Shown here one piece after another: positions 1 to 8,943 of a stretch of 64,000 bases of DNA. Location: contig CAWDUT010000006.1 in assembly GCA_963805525.1 (NCBI GenBank), forward strand, positions 868,001 through 932,000, given 5' to 3'. Within the stretch, counting starts at the first letter, position 1. Every line of letters starts with the position of its first letter. Position numbers and translations under genes: made by a program. The DNA comes from DASQFQ01 sp963805525 (GTDB lineage: Bacteria; Actinomycetota; Thermoleophilia; Solirubrobacterales; Solirubrobacteraceae). The notes beneath the pieces were generated by a model. It did no database searches. It was not told the DNA's origin and was given only the letters and a program-made list of their open reading frames with translations.

Positions 1-88
1 GTTGCGTGCTCATGGGAGCAATGATCCGCCTCTCTGGCGCCGCTCTCAATAGCGAATCGTTGCGCGGACGGCTATTTTTGCGCCCGGT

Positions 89-529
89 ATGGACGACATC
101 GACCGGCAGATCGTTGCGCTGCTCCGGCAGGATGCGCGGCGCTCGTTCCAGAGCATCGGGCTGCGGGTGGCGCTGAGCGCGCCGGCGGTCAAGCGGCGCG
201 TCGACCGGCTCGAGGCCGACGGCGTGATCCGCGGCTACACCGCCCAGGTCGACCCGGGCCGCTACGGCTGGGGCACGCACGCGATCGTGGCGCTCTACTG
301 CGAGGGCCGCATGGCGGCCGCCGAGGTGCGCGACGCCGTCGAGCACCACCCCGAGGTCGCCGCCGCCTACACGGTGGCGGGCGAGGCGAGCGCGGTCGTC
401 CACGTCCGCGCCCGCGACACCGCGCACCTCGAGGAGACGCTCGAGCGCCTGCGCGACCGGCCCGGGATCACCCGGACGCAGACGCAGGTCGTGCTCTCGA
501 CGCTGTTCGAGCGGCCGTTCCCGGCTTAG
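89..529 (+). CDS. Lrp/AsnC-family transcriptional regulator
   Basis: A 146-residue protein of normal Lrp/AsnC length. The N-terminal winged helix-turn-helix (residues ~1-50) begins with the family's typical MDDIDRQIVALLRQDARRS stretch, followed by a RAM ligand-binding domain (~65-140). Such proteins sense amino acids or related metabolites and usually control a neighbouring operon. The start is preceded by TATTTT at 73-78, ten bases from the ATG, so the mRNA is probably leaderless. Only 88 bases lie upstream in the window, so a divergently transcribed target gene could lie just outside. It converges on the next gene and shares an inverted-repeat terminator with it. Confidence 0.93.
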   Translation: MDDIDRQIVALLRQDARRSFQSIGLRVALSAPAVKRRVDRLEADGVIRGYTAQVDPGRYGWGTHAIVALYCEGRMAAAEVRDAVEHHPEVAAAYTVAGEASAVVHVRARDTAHLEETLERLRDRPGITRTQTQVVLSTLFERPFPA

Positions 530-581
530 CCGGCTAGGCGCCAAGCCAGGCAGCTTGCTGCCTAGCGCGGGCTAAGCCGGG
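520..581. terminator. Bidirectional terminator that contains both stop codons
   Basis: A perfect 12-bp inverted repeat, CCCGGCTTAGCC (520-531) and GGCTAAGCCGGG (570-581), encloses a second perfect hairpin AGGCAGC-TT-GCTGCCT (548-563). The outer arms contain the TAG stop of the upstream regulator and the stop of the convergent gene on the minus strand. It probably ends both transcripts. Confidence 0.7.
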
Positions 582-2183
582 CACTTGCCCGGCTTGCCGC
601 TGGCCCGGATGCAGAGGCGCTTCGGCCGCTTCGGCGCCTTGTTCTTGCGCGTCTTGTAGATGAAGCGCTTGCCGGTGAACTCGGTCGCCGTCATCGTGAT
701 GGTGAGCTTGGTCCCGATCGGGAGCTTCTTCTTCTTGAACCGCTTGTCAGGTTGAGCTTCCTCTTCGCCTTCGACGTACTTGAAGGTCTTGCGTCTTGAA
801 GGGGCAGCCCTTCTTCTGCTGCTTCTTCTTCCTCGTCTTGCACTCGACCTTGACGCGCGCGCCGGCCGGGAGGTCGTTGATCGCGAGCGTCGACACCTTC
901 GTGTACTTCTTGAACGGGATCCAGAAGTTGGTGATCGTCGAGCCGAGCACAGGGGGCGGGGGCGGCGGCGGCGGCGGCGGAGGCGGCGGGGGCGGCGACG
1001 AGACGTGGAACGCTCCGCTGGTCTGGGAGCTCGAGCCGGCGAAGTTCGACGCCGTGACCGTGCAGCGGTAGTCGCCGGGTGTACCCGCCCCGATGGTGGC
1101 CGCGTTGCCGCCGACCGGCGCGCCGTTGAGCGTCCAGGAGTAGCTGAAGCTCGCCGGTGCGCGGTAGAGCAGCTCACCGACCAGGTCGGGCGCCCAGTTG
1201 CCCTGCGTACAGGAGAGCGTGCTGGGGGTCGTCCCGCCCCCTAAGATCCCGGGCCCACCCGTGCCCGTCGGGTGCTTGAACACGATCGGGATCGCCGTCT
1301 GCGCGTCGCCCGGGGTCGGGTACAGCGTGCCGCCGTGGCCGCTCCCGTCGACGTTGGCGAACATGATCCCGCGCGGGGTGTTCCAGTTCGCCCAGTAGAT
1401 CTTGCCGCTCTCGGTGTCGATCGTGCCCGGCATCGGGCCCAGCTGCGCCGCGCCGGCCGTGGCGAGAACAGCGCCGCCGGTGCCGTCGACGCCGGCGAAA
1501 TCGAGCGCGTTGGTCTGGTAGTTGCCCCAGAACACCCGGCCTCGTTGAGAGTCGACCGTGACGCCCCACGGCTGGTTCACCGTGGTGCCGATGATGTTCA
1601 GATCGCCGCCACCGCTGTTGTCCAGCTTGGCGAACGAGATCTTGTTACCGGAGTAGTTCGCCCAGTAGATCTTGCGGGCTGCGGCGTCGATCGCGACCCC
1701 GATCGGGACGCTCACGGTCGCGGTCCCGGTGTTCAGGTTGCCGCCGCCGCTGCCGTCCAGCTTGGCCCAGCCGATCGCAGGGCCGGTCGTGTTGGCCCAG
1801 TAGATCTTGCCCGCGGCGCTGTCCACCACCACTCCGCTCGGTGAGCTCACCGTCGCCGCACCGGTGGCGAGATCCCCGCCGCCGCTGCCGTCGAGCTTCG
1901 CGTACGAGATCTTCGTGCCCTGGTAGTTCGCCCAGTAGAGCCGGCTGGCCTTGACGTCGACGCCCAAACCCCACGCGGAGTTGAGCGACGCGCCGGTGGT
2001 GTTGATCGGTGTGGGCGCCGCGCTCGTCCCGTCGAGCTTGGCGCCGAAGATCTTGGGCGCGGCCGAGTAGGGCGTGGTCCAGTAGATGGTGTCCGACGCC
2101 ACCGCCCCCGGCGCGAGGCACGCGGAGGCGAGGATCAGGAGCGAGAGGGTGAGGAGTGTGGTGGGGCGGCCGAGTCGTCGCAT
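572..2183 (-). CDS. Secreted YWTD/NHL-type beta-propeller protein with basic tail; frameshifted near the C terminus
   Basis: The ATG at 2183 opens a signal peptide (MRRLGRPTTLLTLSLL...) and the TACGGT box nine bases upstream (2193-2198) fits a leaderless start. About six repeats of the type KIYWAN-(Y/T)-x-I-x-(F/Y)AKLDGSGGGDL follow, as in YWTD/SMP-30-like extracellular propellers. Then come an Ig-like segment with Cys-containing motifs, a polyproline linker (encoded near 950-1000) and a lysine-rich tail. The main frame stops at 747, but the rest of the tail (RFKKKKLPIGTKLTI..., ending KPGKCPA) continues in another frame down to 572. Comparison with the paralogous tail of the next gene suggests that more than one indel lies between about 745 and 805. 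Either the tail is mutated or the assembly has errors. A surface or secreted role is inferred; no enzyme motif was seen. Confidence 0.75.
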
Positions 2184-2225
2184 GTGATGCCGACCGTAAC
2201 CGCGGGGGCGCCGAGATCGCAAGAG

Positions 2226-2261
2226 CGGGCGATTGCGGCGCCGTAGCGCCGCAATCGCCCG
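2226..2261 (-). terminator. Strong hairpin terminator after the glycine-rich secreted protein gene
   Basis: A 16-bp perfect stem (2226-2241 with 2246-2261) and a four-base loop CGTA. It lies 29 bases beyond the stop of the gene that ends at 2290 and before the start of the propeller gene at 2183. No T-run follows, as is common in high-GC actinobacteria. Confidence 0.75.
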
Positions 2262-2289
2262 TGTCAGTGCGAAGACGCGGGGGTGCGTG

Positions 2290-4417
2290 TCAGCCGCAGC
2301 GACCGACCCGACCGGCGGCGGTCAGGCACTGCACCTTCGACTTGGGCAGCTTGCCCGCCCGTGTCGTGTAGGTGACGCGCTTGCCGAGGAAGCCCGTGGC
2401 CGTGATCGTGATGCCGATCTTGGTCCCGACCGGGAGCTTCTTCTTCTTGAACGGCTTGCGCAGATCGAGCTTCGCCTTCTTCTTCGCGGACTTGAAGGTC
2501 TTCTTCTTGTAGGGGCAGCCCTTCTTCTGCTGCTTCTTCTTCTTGGTCTTGCAGGTCACGACGACCTTGGAGCCGGGCTGCAGGTTCTTGGCCGCGAGCG
2601 CCACGAGCTTGGTGAAGCTCGGGAACGCCAGCGAGTTGATGCTCGTCGTCGACGGCACGACCACCGACGGCGGCGGCGGCGGCGGCGGCGGCGGGGGCGG
2701 CGGCGGGGGCGGCGGGGTCACCGTGATGGAGACCGTCGCGTCCTTGCTGCTGCCGTCGCCGTCGTTGACGTGGTAGGTGAACGAGTCGCTCCCGGAGAAG
2801 CCGCTGGCCGGGGTGTAGGTGAAGCCGCCGTCGGGGCGGACGCTGACGCTGCCGTGCCCGGCCCCGTTGGTGATCGCCGCGGTCAGCGGGTCGTTGTCGG
2901 CGTCGCCGTCGTTCCCCAGCAGGTTGCCGTTGAGTGTGCCGCCCGCGCCGACGCTGAACGAGTCGCCGCCCGCGGTCGGCTCGGTGTTCCAGCGCAGGTC
3001 GTCGAACACGATCGCACTGCCGGTGAAGCTCAGCGTCAGCTTCGTGATGTGCTCGCCGCTGACGGTCAGCGGCGCGAGCCTCGGGCCGGAGAGATCGTGG
3101 AAGGAGCCCACGACCCGGGTGCCGCTGAAGGCGGTCAGCGTTGCCGTGCCGCCGCTGCCCTGGCCAACGTTGATCGTGGCCGTGCTGATCGGCTTGTCGA
3201 ACGTGATCGTCTCCGGGCCGGACGCCGCTTTGCCGGTGTTCAACGTTGCGCCGGTGTTGAACGCGAGGAAGTTGGGCTGGCTGTGGCCGTTGACGCCGAA
3301 GTTCCCGCTTTGGTTGAGGATTGCGCCGCCGCCGCCCGCGACCGGGCCGGCGAAGTGCACTCCGAGGGGCGCGTAGCGCTCGGTCAGCGGGCTCGTGGCG
3401 GAGAAGGAGCCGGGCGCCGTGGTCGCGTCGTCGAAGTTGATCGACCGGGTGCCGACGGTCTGGGTCACGACACCGGTGCCGCCCTTGGCGTCCGGGCTCA
3501 GACTGCCGTGGCCGCAGCATCCACCAGAGGTCCGCACGCCCGAGGCGCCGCCGTCGACGTTCGGCGTGCCCGCGGCGCGGAGAGCGGTGTACCGCAATGC
3601 GACACGGCCGCCGCCGCCACCGCCGCCATCCCCAGCGATGCCACCGGCACCTCCATCGCCGCCCCTCGCGCTGAGCAGGCCGCGGTTCTCGACGACGTTG
3701 CCCTGCACGTAGATGCCGCCGCCCGAGCCGCCAGCCGAGGCGCCGAAGTTGCCGACGGCGCCGCCACCGCCGTCCACGTGAAGCTTCCCGGAGGTGGTGA
3801 TCGTCACCACTCGGCCCACGAGAGCGATGGCGCCGCCGCCACCACCGCCGCCGGTGCCGTCGCCGCCCCCACCGCCGCTGCCGCCCTGGAGCGTCACGTC
3901 GAGATTCCCGTAAGCGCCGCCGGCCGCGCCGCCGGTGCCTCCGCTCGCGCCGCCGCGCGCGCCCGACGCGCCGAATCCGCCGCCGCCGGCACCGTCCCTG
4001 TTCGTTGACCCAGCGCCGCCGCCGCCAGGACCTGAGCCGCCCGCATTGAACTGGGTCGCGCCCGCGGCGCCGCCCGGCCCGCCGGCGCTCGCTCCAGCGA
4101 TGAAGTCGGTTGCGTTCGTGCCGTTGCCGTTCATGACGCCCGCGAGTGTGAAGCTGCCGGAGCGCGGCGAGCTTGAGCGGCCGCGACCCGGACGCGTTGA
4201 GCGTCACACCGCTCTTGATGTTCACGGTGCCGAAGTTGAACACGGCGATCCCGCCCTGGTCGACGCCCGTGATGTTGGTGCCACCGGGTCCGGTGATCTT
4301 CATCGTCGTCGTGTTGACCGTGTAGGTGCCGGCGCCGGGGTTGAAGTCGGCCGCCGACGCCGTGGCCGGCACGGCGAGGAGTGACAGGCAGCAGAGGCTG
4401 AGGGCGAGTCGTCGCAT
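2290..4417 (-). CDS. Secreted glycine-rich protein with tandem-95/cadherin-like domain and basic tail; apparent frameshift near 4160
   Basis: The ATG at 4417 starts a signal peptide (MRRLALSLCCLSLLAVPATASA) and has TACCGT nine bases upstream (4427-4432), matching the spacing and local sequence of the propeller gene. The first frame reads to about 4160 (…TLNASGSRPLKLAA) and then the reading moves to a second frame (GSFTLAGVMNGNG...) that runs to 2290: a one-base shift. In order: beta-strand segment, ~180-residue Gly-rich low-complexity region, a jelly-roll-like domain (NFDD…VFDDLRW), a cadherin-like/VCBS repeat (GSFTYTP-type signature GGFTYTPASGFSGSDSFTY), a polyproline linker and a lysine-rich tail with GCPYKKKTFK and FKKKKLPVGTK motifs shared with the neighbour. 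Probably a surface or adhesive protein; function unknown. Confidence 0.75.
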
Positions 4418-4435
4418 ATGAGGGCGACGGTAACC

Positions 4436-4454
4436 GCGGCGCGATTCGCGCCGC
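4436..4454 (-). terminator. Hairpin terminator downstream of the EamA gene
   Basis: GCGGCGCG-ATT-CGCGCCGC is a perfect 8-bp stem 20 bases past the EamA stop codon at 4474, and sits just upstream of the leaderless promoter of the next minus-strand gene. Confidence 0.6.
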
Positions 4455-4473
4455 AAGTGCTCACAACGTCAAG

Positions 4474-5418
4474 TCAACGAGCGTTCGAGCGCCGCGACTC
4501 GATCCGCACCACCGCCGCGACCGAGGCGACGATCACCGCGGCGCCCGCGAAGGTGGTCGCGGTGACGGCCTCGTCGAGGATCGCCCAGCCGAGCGCGATC
4601 GCCACGACTGGGTTGACGTACGCGTATGTGGCGACTCGGGAGACCGGCGCGTTCTGCAGCAGCCACGCGTACGCGGTGAACGCGAGCCAGGACCCGAACA
4701 CCACGAGATAGGCGAACGCGACGAGCGATCGAGAGCTGAATTCGGCGGGCTGGAAATCGCCCAACTCGCCCACCAGCGCGCCTGTCAGCAGACAGACTCC
4801 GCCTCCGAGGAGCATCTGCCAGCCGCCCGACACGAACGGGTCGCCGGGCAGCGCGAGGCGCGTCGAGGCGACCGAGCCGCCCGCCCACATCGCCGCTGCC
4901 GCGACGCAGGTGAGCAGCGCGAGCAGCGGCGCGCCGCCGGTCTGCTTGCCGGGGAGGAGCAGGATCGCCATGCCGACGAAGCCGATCAGCACCGCGCCGA
5001 CGCTGACCGCCGCGACGCGGTCGCCGAGCAGACGCCGGTAGAGGATCACCCACAGCGGCACCGATCCGATCAGCAGCGCGGCCATGCTCGAAGGGACGTC
5101 GACCTCGGCGACGCTGACGACCGCGTTGGCGCCCATTAGGAGCACTCCGACCGCAAGGCTGGAGAGCAGCTGCCGGCGCGACGGGCGCAGCACCGACGGT
5201 CCGCGCCGCCAGGCCAGGAACGCGAGCATCGCCGCGCCGGCGAGGACGAAACGCCCGCCGGCGGACAGGAACGGCGGGACGGTCTCGACCACCACGCGGA
5301 TGGCGAGATAGGTCGAGCCCCACACCAGGTAGACGATCCAGAGCCCGGTCCAGATCTGCCATTCGCTGGCCTGCGGCCGCGCGGCGACGGGGTGAGGGGA
5401 AGAGAGTGTGGTGGCCAT
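4474..5418 (-). CDS. EamA/DMT-family permease (ten-TM metabolite exporter)
   Basis: A 314-residue protein starting at the ATG at 5418 (MATTLSSPHPV…). It has ten hydrophobic segments in two EamA repeats (~20-150 and ~160-300). Signature stretches include YLVWGSTYLAIRVVVETVPPFL at the first helix and ALGWAILDEAVTATTFAGA near the end, both typical of the drug/metabolite transporter superfamily. Such carriers export amino acids or related small molecules; the substrate cannot be read here. It is divergent from an aminotransferase across a ~100-bp AT-richer region with repeated TTCRAATG motifs, so the two may be co-regulated by an amino-acid signal. Confidence 0.9.
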   Translation of the reverse strand: MATTLSSPHPVAARPQASEWQIWTGLWIVYLVWGSTYLAIRVVVETVPPFLSAGGRFVLAGAAMLAFLAWRRGPSVLRPSRRQLLSSLAVGVLLMGANAVVSVAEVDVPSSMAALLIGSVPLWVILYRRLLGDRVAAVSVGAVLIGFVGMAILLLPGKQTGGAPLLALLTCVAAAAMWAGGSVASTRLALPGDPFVSGGWQMLLGGGVCLLTGALVGELGDFQPAEFSSRSLVAFAYLVVFGSWLAFTAYAWLLQNAPVSRVATYAYVNPVVAIALGWAILDEAVTATTFAGAAVIVASVAAVVRIESRRSNAR

Positions 5419-5465
5419 CGCTGCTGGAACGGACGAGCGGGGGGAGCTGTGAATTCCAATCTGAT

Positions 5466-5502
5466 GGTCGAATGCCCTCAGTTCAAATGAAGGTTCGAAT
5501 GC
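5466..5502. promoter_or_regulatory. Direct-repeat operator candidate between divergent EamA and aminotransferase genes
   Basis: GGTCGAATGC (5466-5475), TTCAAATGAA (5482-5491) and GGTTCGAATGC (5492-5502) repeat the word TCRAATG three times in an AT-rich island inside very GC-rich DNA. Starts of the repeats are 15 and 12 bases apart. This is the only intergenic sequence between the two divergent genes, so it is the likely control region. No regulator is assigned. Confidence 0.45.
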
Positions 5503-5521
5503 GCCGCCATAAGCTCCGTTG

Positions 5522-6682
5522 ATGCGTGATGTCCGCTTCCCCCCGGCGAGCCGGCTCGCCGGCTTCGGGACGACGATCTTCACGGAGATGTCGGCGCTGG
5601 CCGAGCGCACGGGGTCGATCAACCTCGGCCAGGGGTTTCCCGACGAGGACGGCCCGTCGGCCGTGCTCGAGGCCGCCGTCCAGGCGATCCGCGACGGCCA
5701 CAACCAGTACGCGCCGCTGCCGGGCGTGCCCGCGCTCCTCGACGCCGTCGCCGCGCACCAGCGCGCCCGCTACGGGCTCGAGCACGAGGCGATCCAGGTC
5801 ACGTTCGGCGCCACCGAGGCGATCACGGCGGCGCTGCTCGGGCTGTGCGAGCCGGGCGACGAGGTCGTCGCGCTCGACCCGTTCTACGACTCCTATCGCG
5901 CCGGCGCGGCGCTGGCCGGGGCGCGGCTCGTCGGCGTCCCGCTCACCCCGCCGGAGTGGCGCTTCGACCCGGAGCAGCTGGTGGCCGCGATCACCCCGAG
6001 CACGCGCGTGCTGCTGCTCAACTCGCCCCACAACCCGACCGGCCGCGTGCTCGACCGCGCGGAGCTGGAGCAGATCGCCGCGGCCTGCGTCGAGCACGAC
6101 CTGATCGCGATCTCCGACGAGGTCTACGAGCACCTCGTGTTCGATGGCGAGCACGTCCCGCTCGCCACGCTGCCGGGAATGGGCGAGCGCACGCTGACCG
6201 TGTCCTCGGTCGGCAAGACCTTCTCCGTCACCGGCTGGAAGACCGGCTGGGCGTGCGGGCCGGCCGAGCTGGTGGCGGCCACGCGCGGCGCCAAGCAGTT
6301 CATGACCTTCGCCGGCGGCACCCCGTTCCAGCACGCCGCCGCGCACGCGCTCGCGGGAGCCGAGGCGCACGGCGCGCGCCTCGCCTCCGAGTTGAAGGCC
6401 AAGCGTGATCGCATCTGCGCCGGCCTCGAGCGCGCGGGCGCGACCGTCCTGCGCCCGGCAGGGACCTACTTCGTCAACGCCGACGTGCGCCCGCTCGGCT
6501 ACGACGACGGCGTCGCGTTCTGCCGCGAGCTCCCGGAGCGCGCCGGCGTCGTCGCGATCCCCACCTCGGTGTTCTCGGCAGATCCCGCACGCGTCAGCTC
6601 GCTCGTGCGCTTCGCGTTCTGCAAGCGCGAAGCGGTCATCGACGAGGCCGCGACGCGGTTGGGACGGCTGCGATCCGGCTGA
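5522..6682 (+). CDS. Class I PLP-dependent aminotransferase
   Basis: A 386-residue fold-type I aminotransferase. Visible motifs: the N-terminal INLGQGFPDEDGP stretch, NQYAPLPGVPALLDAVA, NSPHNPTGRVLD (PLP-binding Asn region), SDEVYEHLVFDG (Asp/Tyr contacting PLP) and SVGKTFSVTGWKTGW with the Schiff-base lysine near residue 230. The N-terminal motif resembles methionine/kynurenine-type transaminases and the actinobacterial DapC group, so the amino donor could be methionine, an aromatic amino acid or N-succinyl-diaminopimelate. A TTG lies directly before the ATG at 5522; the ATG is preferred. The next gene starts 20 bases after its stop, suggesting one transcript. Confidence 0.92.
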   Translation: MRDVRFPPASRLAGFGTTIFTEMSALAERTGSINLGQGFPDEDGPSAVLEAAVQAIRDGHNQYAPLPGVPALLDAVAAHQRARYGLEHEAIQVTFGATEAITAALLGLCEPGDEVVALDPFYDSYRAGAALAGARLVGVPLTPPEWRFDPEQLVAAITPSTRVLLLNSPHNPTGRVLDRAELEQIAAACVEHDLIAISDEVYEHLVFDGEHVPLATLPGMGERTLTVSSVGKTFSVTGWKTGWACGPAELVAATRGAKQFMTFAGGTPFQHAAAHALAGAEAHGARLASELKAKRDRICAGLERAGATVLRPAGTYFVNADVRPLGYDDGVAFCRELPERAGVVAIPTSVFSADPARVSSLVRFAFCKREAVIDEAATRLGRLRSG

Positions 6683-6702
6683 AGGACTTCATCCGCAAGG
6701 TC

Positions 6703-7461
6703 ATGGACGGGATGGAGGAGCACGACCTCCTCACCTACGCGAGCGCGATCGCGTTCCAGGTGATGACCTCGCTGATCCCGCTCGCGCTGCTCGTGCTCGC
6801 GACCATGGGCTCGCTCCACCTGGAGACCATCTGGACCCACGACCTCGGCCCGCAGTTCAGGGCCCAGGTGTCGAAGGAGGTCTACGCGGTCGGCGACGAC
6901 GTCGCGCGCCGCACGCTGAGCCAGGAGCAGCTGTGGTGGCTCACGGCCGGCCTGGTGGTCACGGTCTGGCAGGTGTCAGGCGCCGCGCGGGCGATCATGG
7001 GCGTGCTGTCGGAGGTCTACAACGACGGCGAGGACCGCGCGTTCAAGCGCCGCTACGTGACCTCGATCGCGCTCGGCATCGGCGTGACCGTGCTCGTCCT
7101 GGCCGCCTTTGCGTCCGCGCGCTTCGGGGGCGAGGCGGTCGGCGGGCCGGTGGGGTTCGTCCTGCGGTGGGGCGTGGCGCTCGGGCTCCTGTTCACCGCC
7201 GTGTGGCTGTTGCTGCGCTTCGCGCCGGCGCATCCGGGCCCGCACCGCTGGATCTCCTTCGGCTCGGCCCTCTGCGTGATCGCCTGGGTCGGCACCTCGC
7301 TGGTGTTCGGGCTGTACGTCACCCAGGTGGCCGACTACAACTCGATCTTCGGTTCCCTGGCTACGGTCTTCGTCCTGTTCAGCTACCTCTACGTGTCGTC
7401 GGTCTCGTTCCTGATCGGGGCGGAGGTCGACGCGATCGCGCGAGACGCATGGCAGACGTGA
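6703..7461 (+). CDS. YihY/virulence factor BrkB family membrane protein
   Basis: A 252-residue integral membrane protein with about six hydrophobic helices. It starts with the family hallmark region (EEHDLLTYASAIAFQVMTSLIPLALL) and ends in VLFSYLYVSSVSFLIGAEVDA, which is the conserved end of YihY proteins. The family is often misnamed ribonuclease BN; the true function is unknown (membrane, possibly export). The reading frame is open for some codons before the ATG, so a slightly longer protein with a non-ATG start is possible. It overlaps the LigD gene by a few bases, so the two are translationally coupled. Confidence 0.88.
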   Translation: MDGMEEHDLLTYASAIAFQVMTSLIPLALLVLATMGSLHLETIWTHDLGPQFRAQVSKEVYAVGDDVARRTLSQEQLWWLTAGLVVTVWQVSGAARAIMGVLSEVYNDGEDRAFKRRYVTSIALGIGVTVLVLAAFASARFGGEAVGGPVGFVLRWGVALGLLFTAVWLLLRFAPAHPGPHRWISFGSALCVIAWVGTSLVFGLYVTQVADYNSIFGSLATVFVLFSYLYVSSVSFLIGAEVDAIARDAWQT

Positions 7462-8294
7462 AGCTCAGCCATCCGGAGAAGGTTCTGTTCCCGGCCGACG
7501 GGATCACCAAGGCCGACCTCGCGGGCTACTACGAGGCGGTCGCGCCGGCGATGGTCCGGCACACGCGCGACCGGCCGATGAACCTGTGGCGCTGGAACGC
7601 CGGCATCGAGCGGCCGGTGGTCGTCCAGCAGGCGATCCCCAAGGGCGCACCGGAGTGGGTCGCGACCGTCGAGGTACCGCGCCGGCGCGGCGGCTCGGTC
7701 ACCCATGCGATGGCGAACGACGCCGCCACGCTGCGCTGGCTCGCGCAGGTCAACTGCATCACGCCGCACGTATGGACGAGCCGCGCCGACCGCCTCGACC
7801 GGCCGGACCGCATGATCTTCGACCTCGACCCGCCCGACGAGGGCACCGACTTCGACCACATCCGCGAGGGCGCGCTGGCGATGGGGGAGCTGCTGCGCGA
7901 GCTCGGCCGCGAGCCGTACGCGATGACGAGCGGCTCGCGCGGCATCCACGTCGTCGCGCCGCTGCGGCGCACGCAGGTCCACGACGTCGTGCGCGAGCAG
8001 ACGCGCGAGATCGCCGAGGAGCTCGCCGCGCGCCACCCCGACCGGCTGACCACCGAGTGGCGCAAGAACAAGCGCGAGGGCCGCATCCTCATCGACACCG
8101 CGCGCAACACTTACGCGCAGACCACCGTGGCGCCCTACGCGGTGCGTGCCAAACCGGGCGCGCCGGTCGCGACGCCGCTGCGCTGGGAGGAGCTCGAGGA
8201 CCGGAAGCTGCGCGCGAACAGCCACACGCTGGCGTCGATCCCGGCGCGTCTGGACTCGCTCGGGGACCCGTGGGAGGCGCTCGGCCGGGGATAA
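7449..8294 (+). CDS. ligD: LigD-type NHEJ DNA polymerase/primase domain protein
   Basis: A stand-alone 281-residue polymerase domain of the archaeo-eukaryotic primase type, as in mycobacterial LigD PolDom, without ligase or nuclease domain. Key residues: MIFDLDPPDEG (the metal-binding D-x-D, ~116-120), TSGSRGIHVVAP (S-x-x-G-x-H nucleotide-binding, ~158) and RILIDTARN (third metal Asp, ~212). It fills and ligation-primes DNA ends in non-homologous end joining. ATG at 7449 overlaps the stop of the upstream gene; a GTG at 7458 (GTGA overlap with that stop) is an equally plausible start. No Ku or ligase gene lies in the window, so partners must be encoded elsewhere. Confidence 0.93.
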   Translation: MADVKLSHPEKVLFPADGITKADLAGYYEAVAPAMVRHTRDRPMNLWRWNAGIERPVVVQQAIPKGAPEWVATVEVPRRRGGSVTHAMANDAATLRWLAQVNCITPHVWTSRADRLDRPDRMIFDLDPPDEGTDFDHIREGALAMGELLRELGREPYAMTSGSRGIHVVAPLRRTQVHDVVREQTREIAEELAARHPDRLTTEWRKNKREGRILIDTARNTYAQTTVAPYAVRAKPGAPVATPLRWEELEDRKLRANSHTLASIPARLDSLGDPWEALGRG

Positions 8295-8304
8295 AATCGG
8301 GGGC

Positions 8305-8784
8305 GTGCTCTGGCGACGGCGCGCCCGCTCTGAAGGACCGCCCGACGGCGCGGCGGCGGACGTCCGCGTGCTGTCCGTCGCGCGCGACGACGAGCCGGGC
8401 CCGCCGACCTCCGAGGAGGCGTGGGGCGAGCTGCGCCGGATCGTCGCCGAGGCCGTGATCTGGCAGGACAAGGCCGAGGAGCTGCTGGTCGACATCCGCC
8501 ACCGCGAGCCGCTTGCCGAGCTGGCCCCGCGCGGCGGACCGCTGATCCGCCGCTTCTGCGCGCTCAAGCAGCGCCTGCCGGAGTCCAGCGACCCCGCGAT
8601 CCGGCGCTATACCGACGTGCTCGGCCCGGTGTTCGACCACCACGCGCTGATGCTCAACGCCTCGCTCGACATGCTGGCGGTCGACTGGCGCTCGGAGCGC
8701 ATCGTCGCGGAGCTCGAGCGGATCGAGGGGCTCGGCGCCCCCGCCCAGCGGCTCGACCGCATTCGCGCCGAGATAGCTGGCTGA
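8305..8784 (+). CDS. Uncharacterised 159-residue protein
   Basis: The GTG at 8305 (VLWRRRARSEG…) is preceded by TAAAAT at 8292-8297, seven bases upstream, so the gene probably has its own leaderless promoter that overlaps the TAA of ligD. The protein is rich in charged helices (RRIVAEAVIWQDKAEELLVDIR… RFCALKQRLPESSDPAIRRY…) with no signal peptide or membrane segment and no motif I recognise. It is predicted all-helical. Codon usage is like the neighbours, so I take it as a real gene. Its stop codon lies within the first arm of a long palindromic element. Confidence 0.7.
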   Translation: MLWRRRARSEGPPDGAAADVRVLSVARDDEPGPPTSEEAWGELRRIVAEAVIWQDKAEELLVDIRHREPLAELAPRGGPLIRRFCALKQRLPESSDPAIRRYTDVLGPVFDHHALMLNASLDMLAVDWRSERIVAELERIEGLGAPAQRLDRIRAEIAG

Positions 8785-8943
8785 TTCCACGACCCCCGTA
8801 CCCGTCTGCACGCGTCCCGCGGCGCAGGGCCGCACCCGCTGGAAGGGGGAGGTGGCGCTGCCACGATCCCCCTTCGGCGTGCACGCCCCTGCATCCACGG
8901 GCCACGCACATCCGGGCACGCGGGCCGCGAAATCAACCAGCTA
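8774..8943 (-). repeat. Copy 1 of a ~170-bp long-hairpin element
   Basis: Nearly the whole 170 bases fold into one hairpin with arms of about 83 nt; outer arms are TAGCTGG (8774-8780) and CCAGCTA (8937-8943), with a central GTGGC-AGC-GCCAC loop stem. A 110-bp core (8804-8913) is identical, apart from one base, to the reverse complement of 29850-29959. Differences between the arms are all G-U compatible when the minus strand is read as RNA, which suggests the minus strand is the functional sense. In that sense it starts at the stop codon of the serine hydrolase gene, i.e. in its 3′ untranslated region; its far end reaches the stop of the convergent gene. Confidence 0.85.

Noticed and set aside
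2660..2725. GGC/GGGGGC-rich microsatellite-like tracts (also 950-1000)
   Set aside because: They encode the polyproline linkers of two secreted proteins; there is no sign of an independent repeat family or CRISPR.
2233..4008. A long plus-strand open frame opposite the glycine-rich secreted protein gene
   Set aside because: It is the antisense of Gly/Ala/Pro-rich codons; it is low-complexity Arg/Ala and has no motif or start signal. High GC makes long antisense frames common here.
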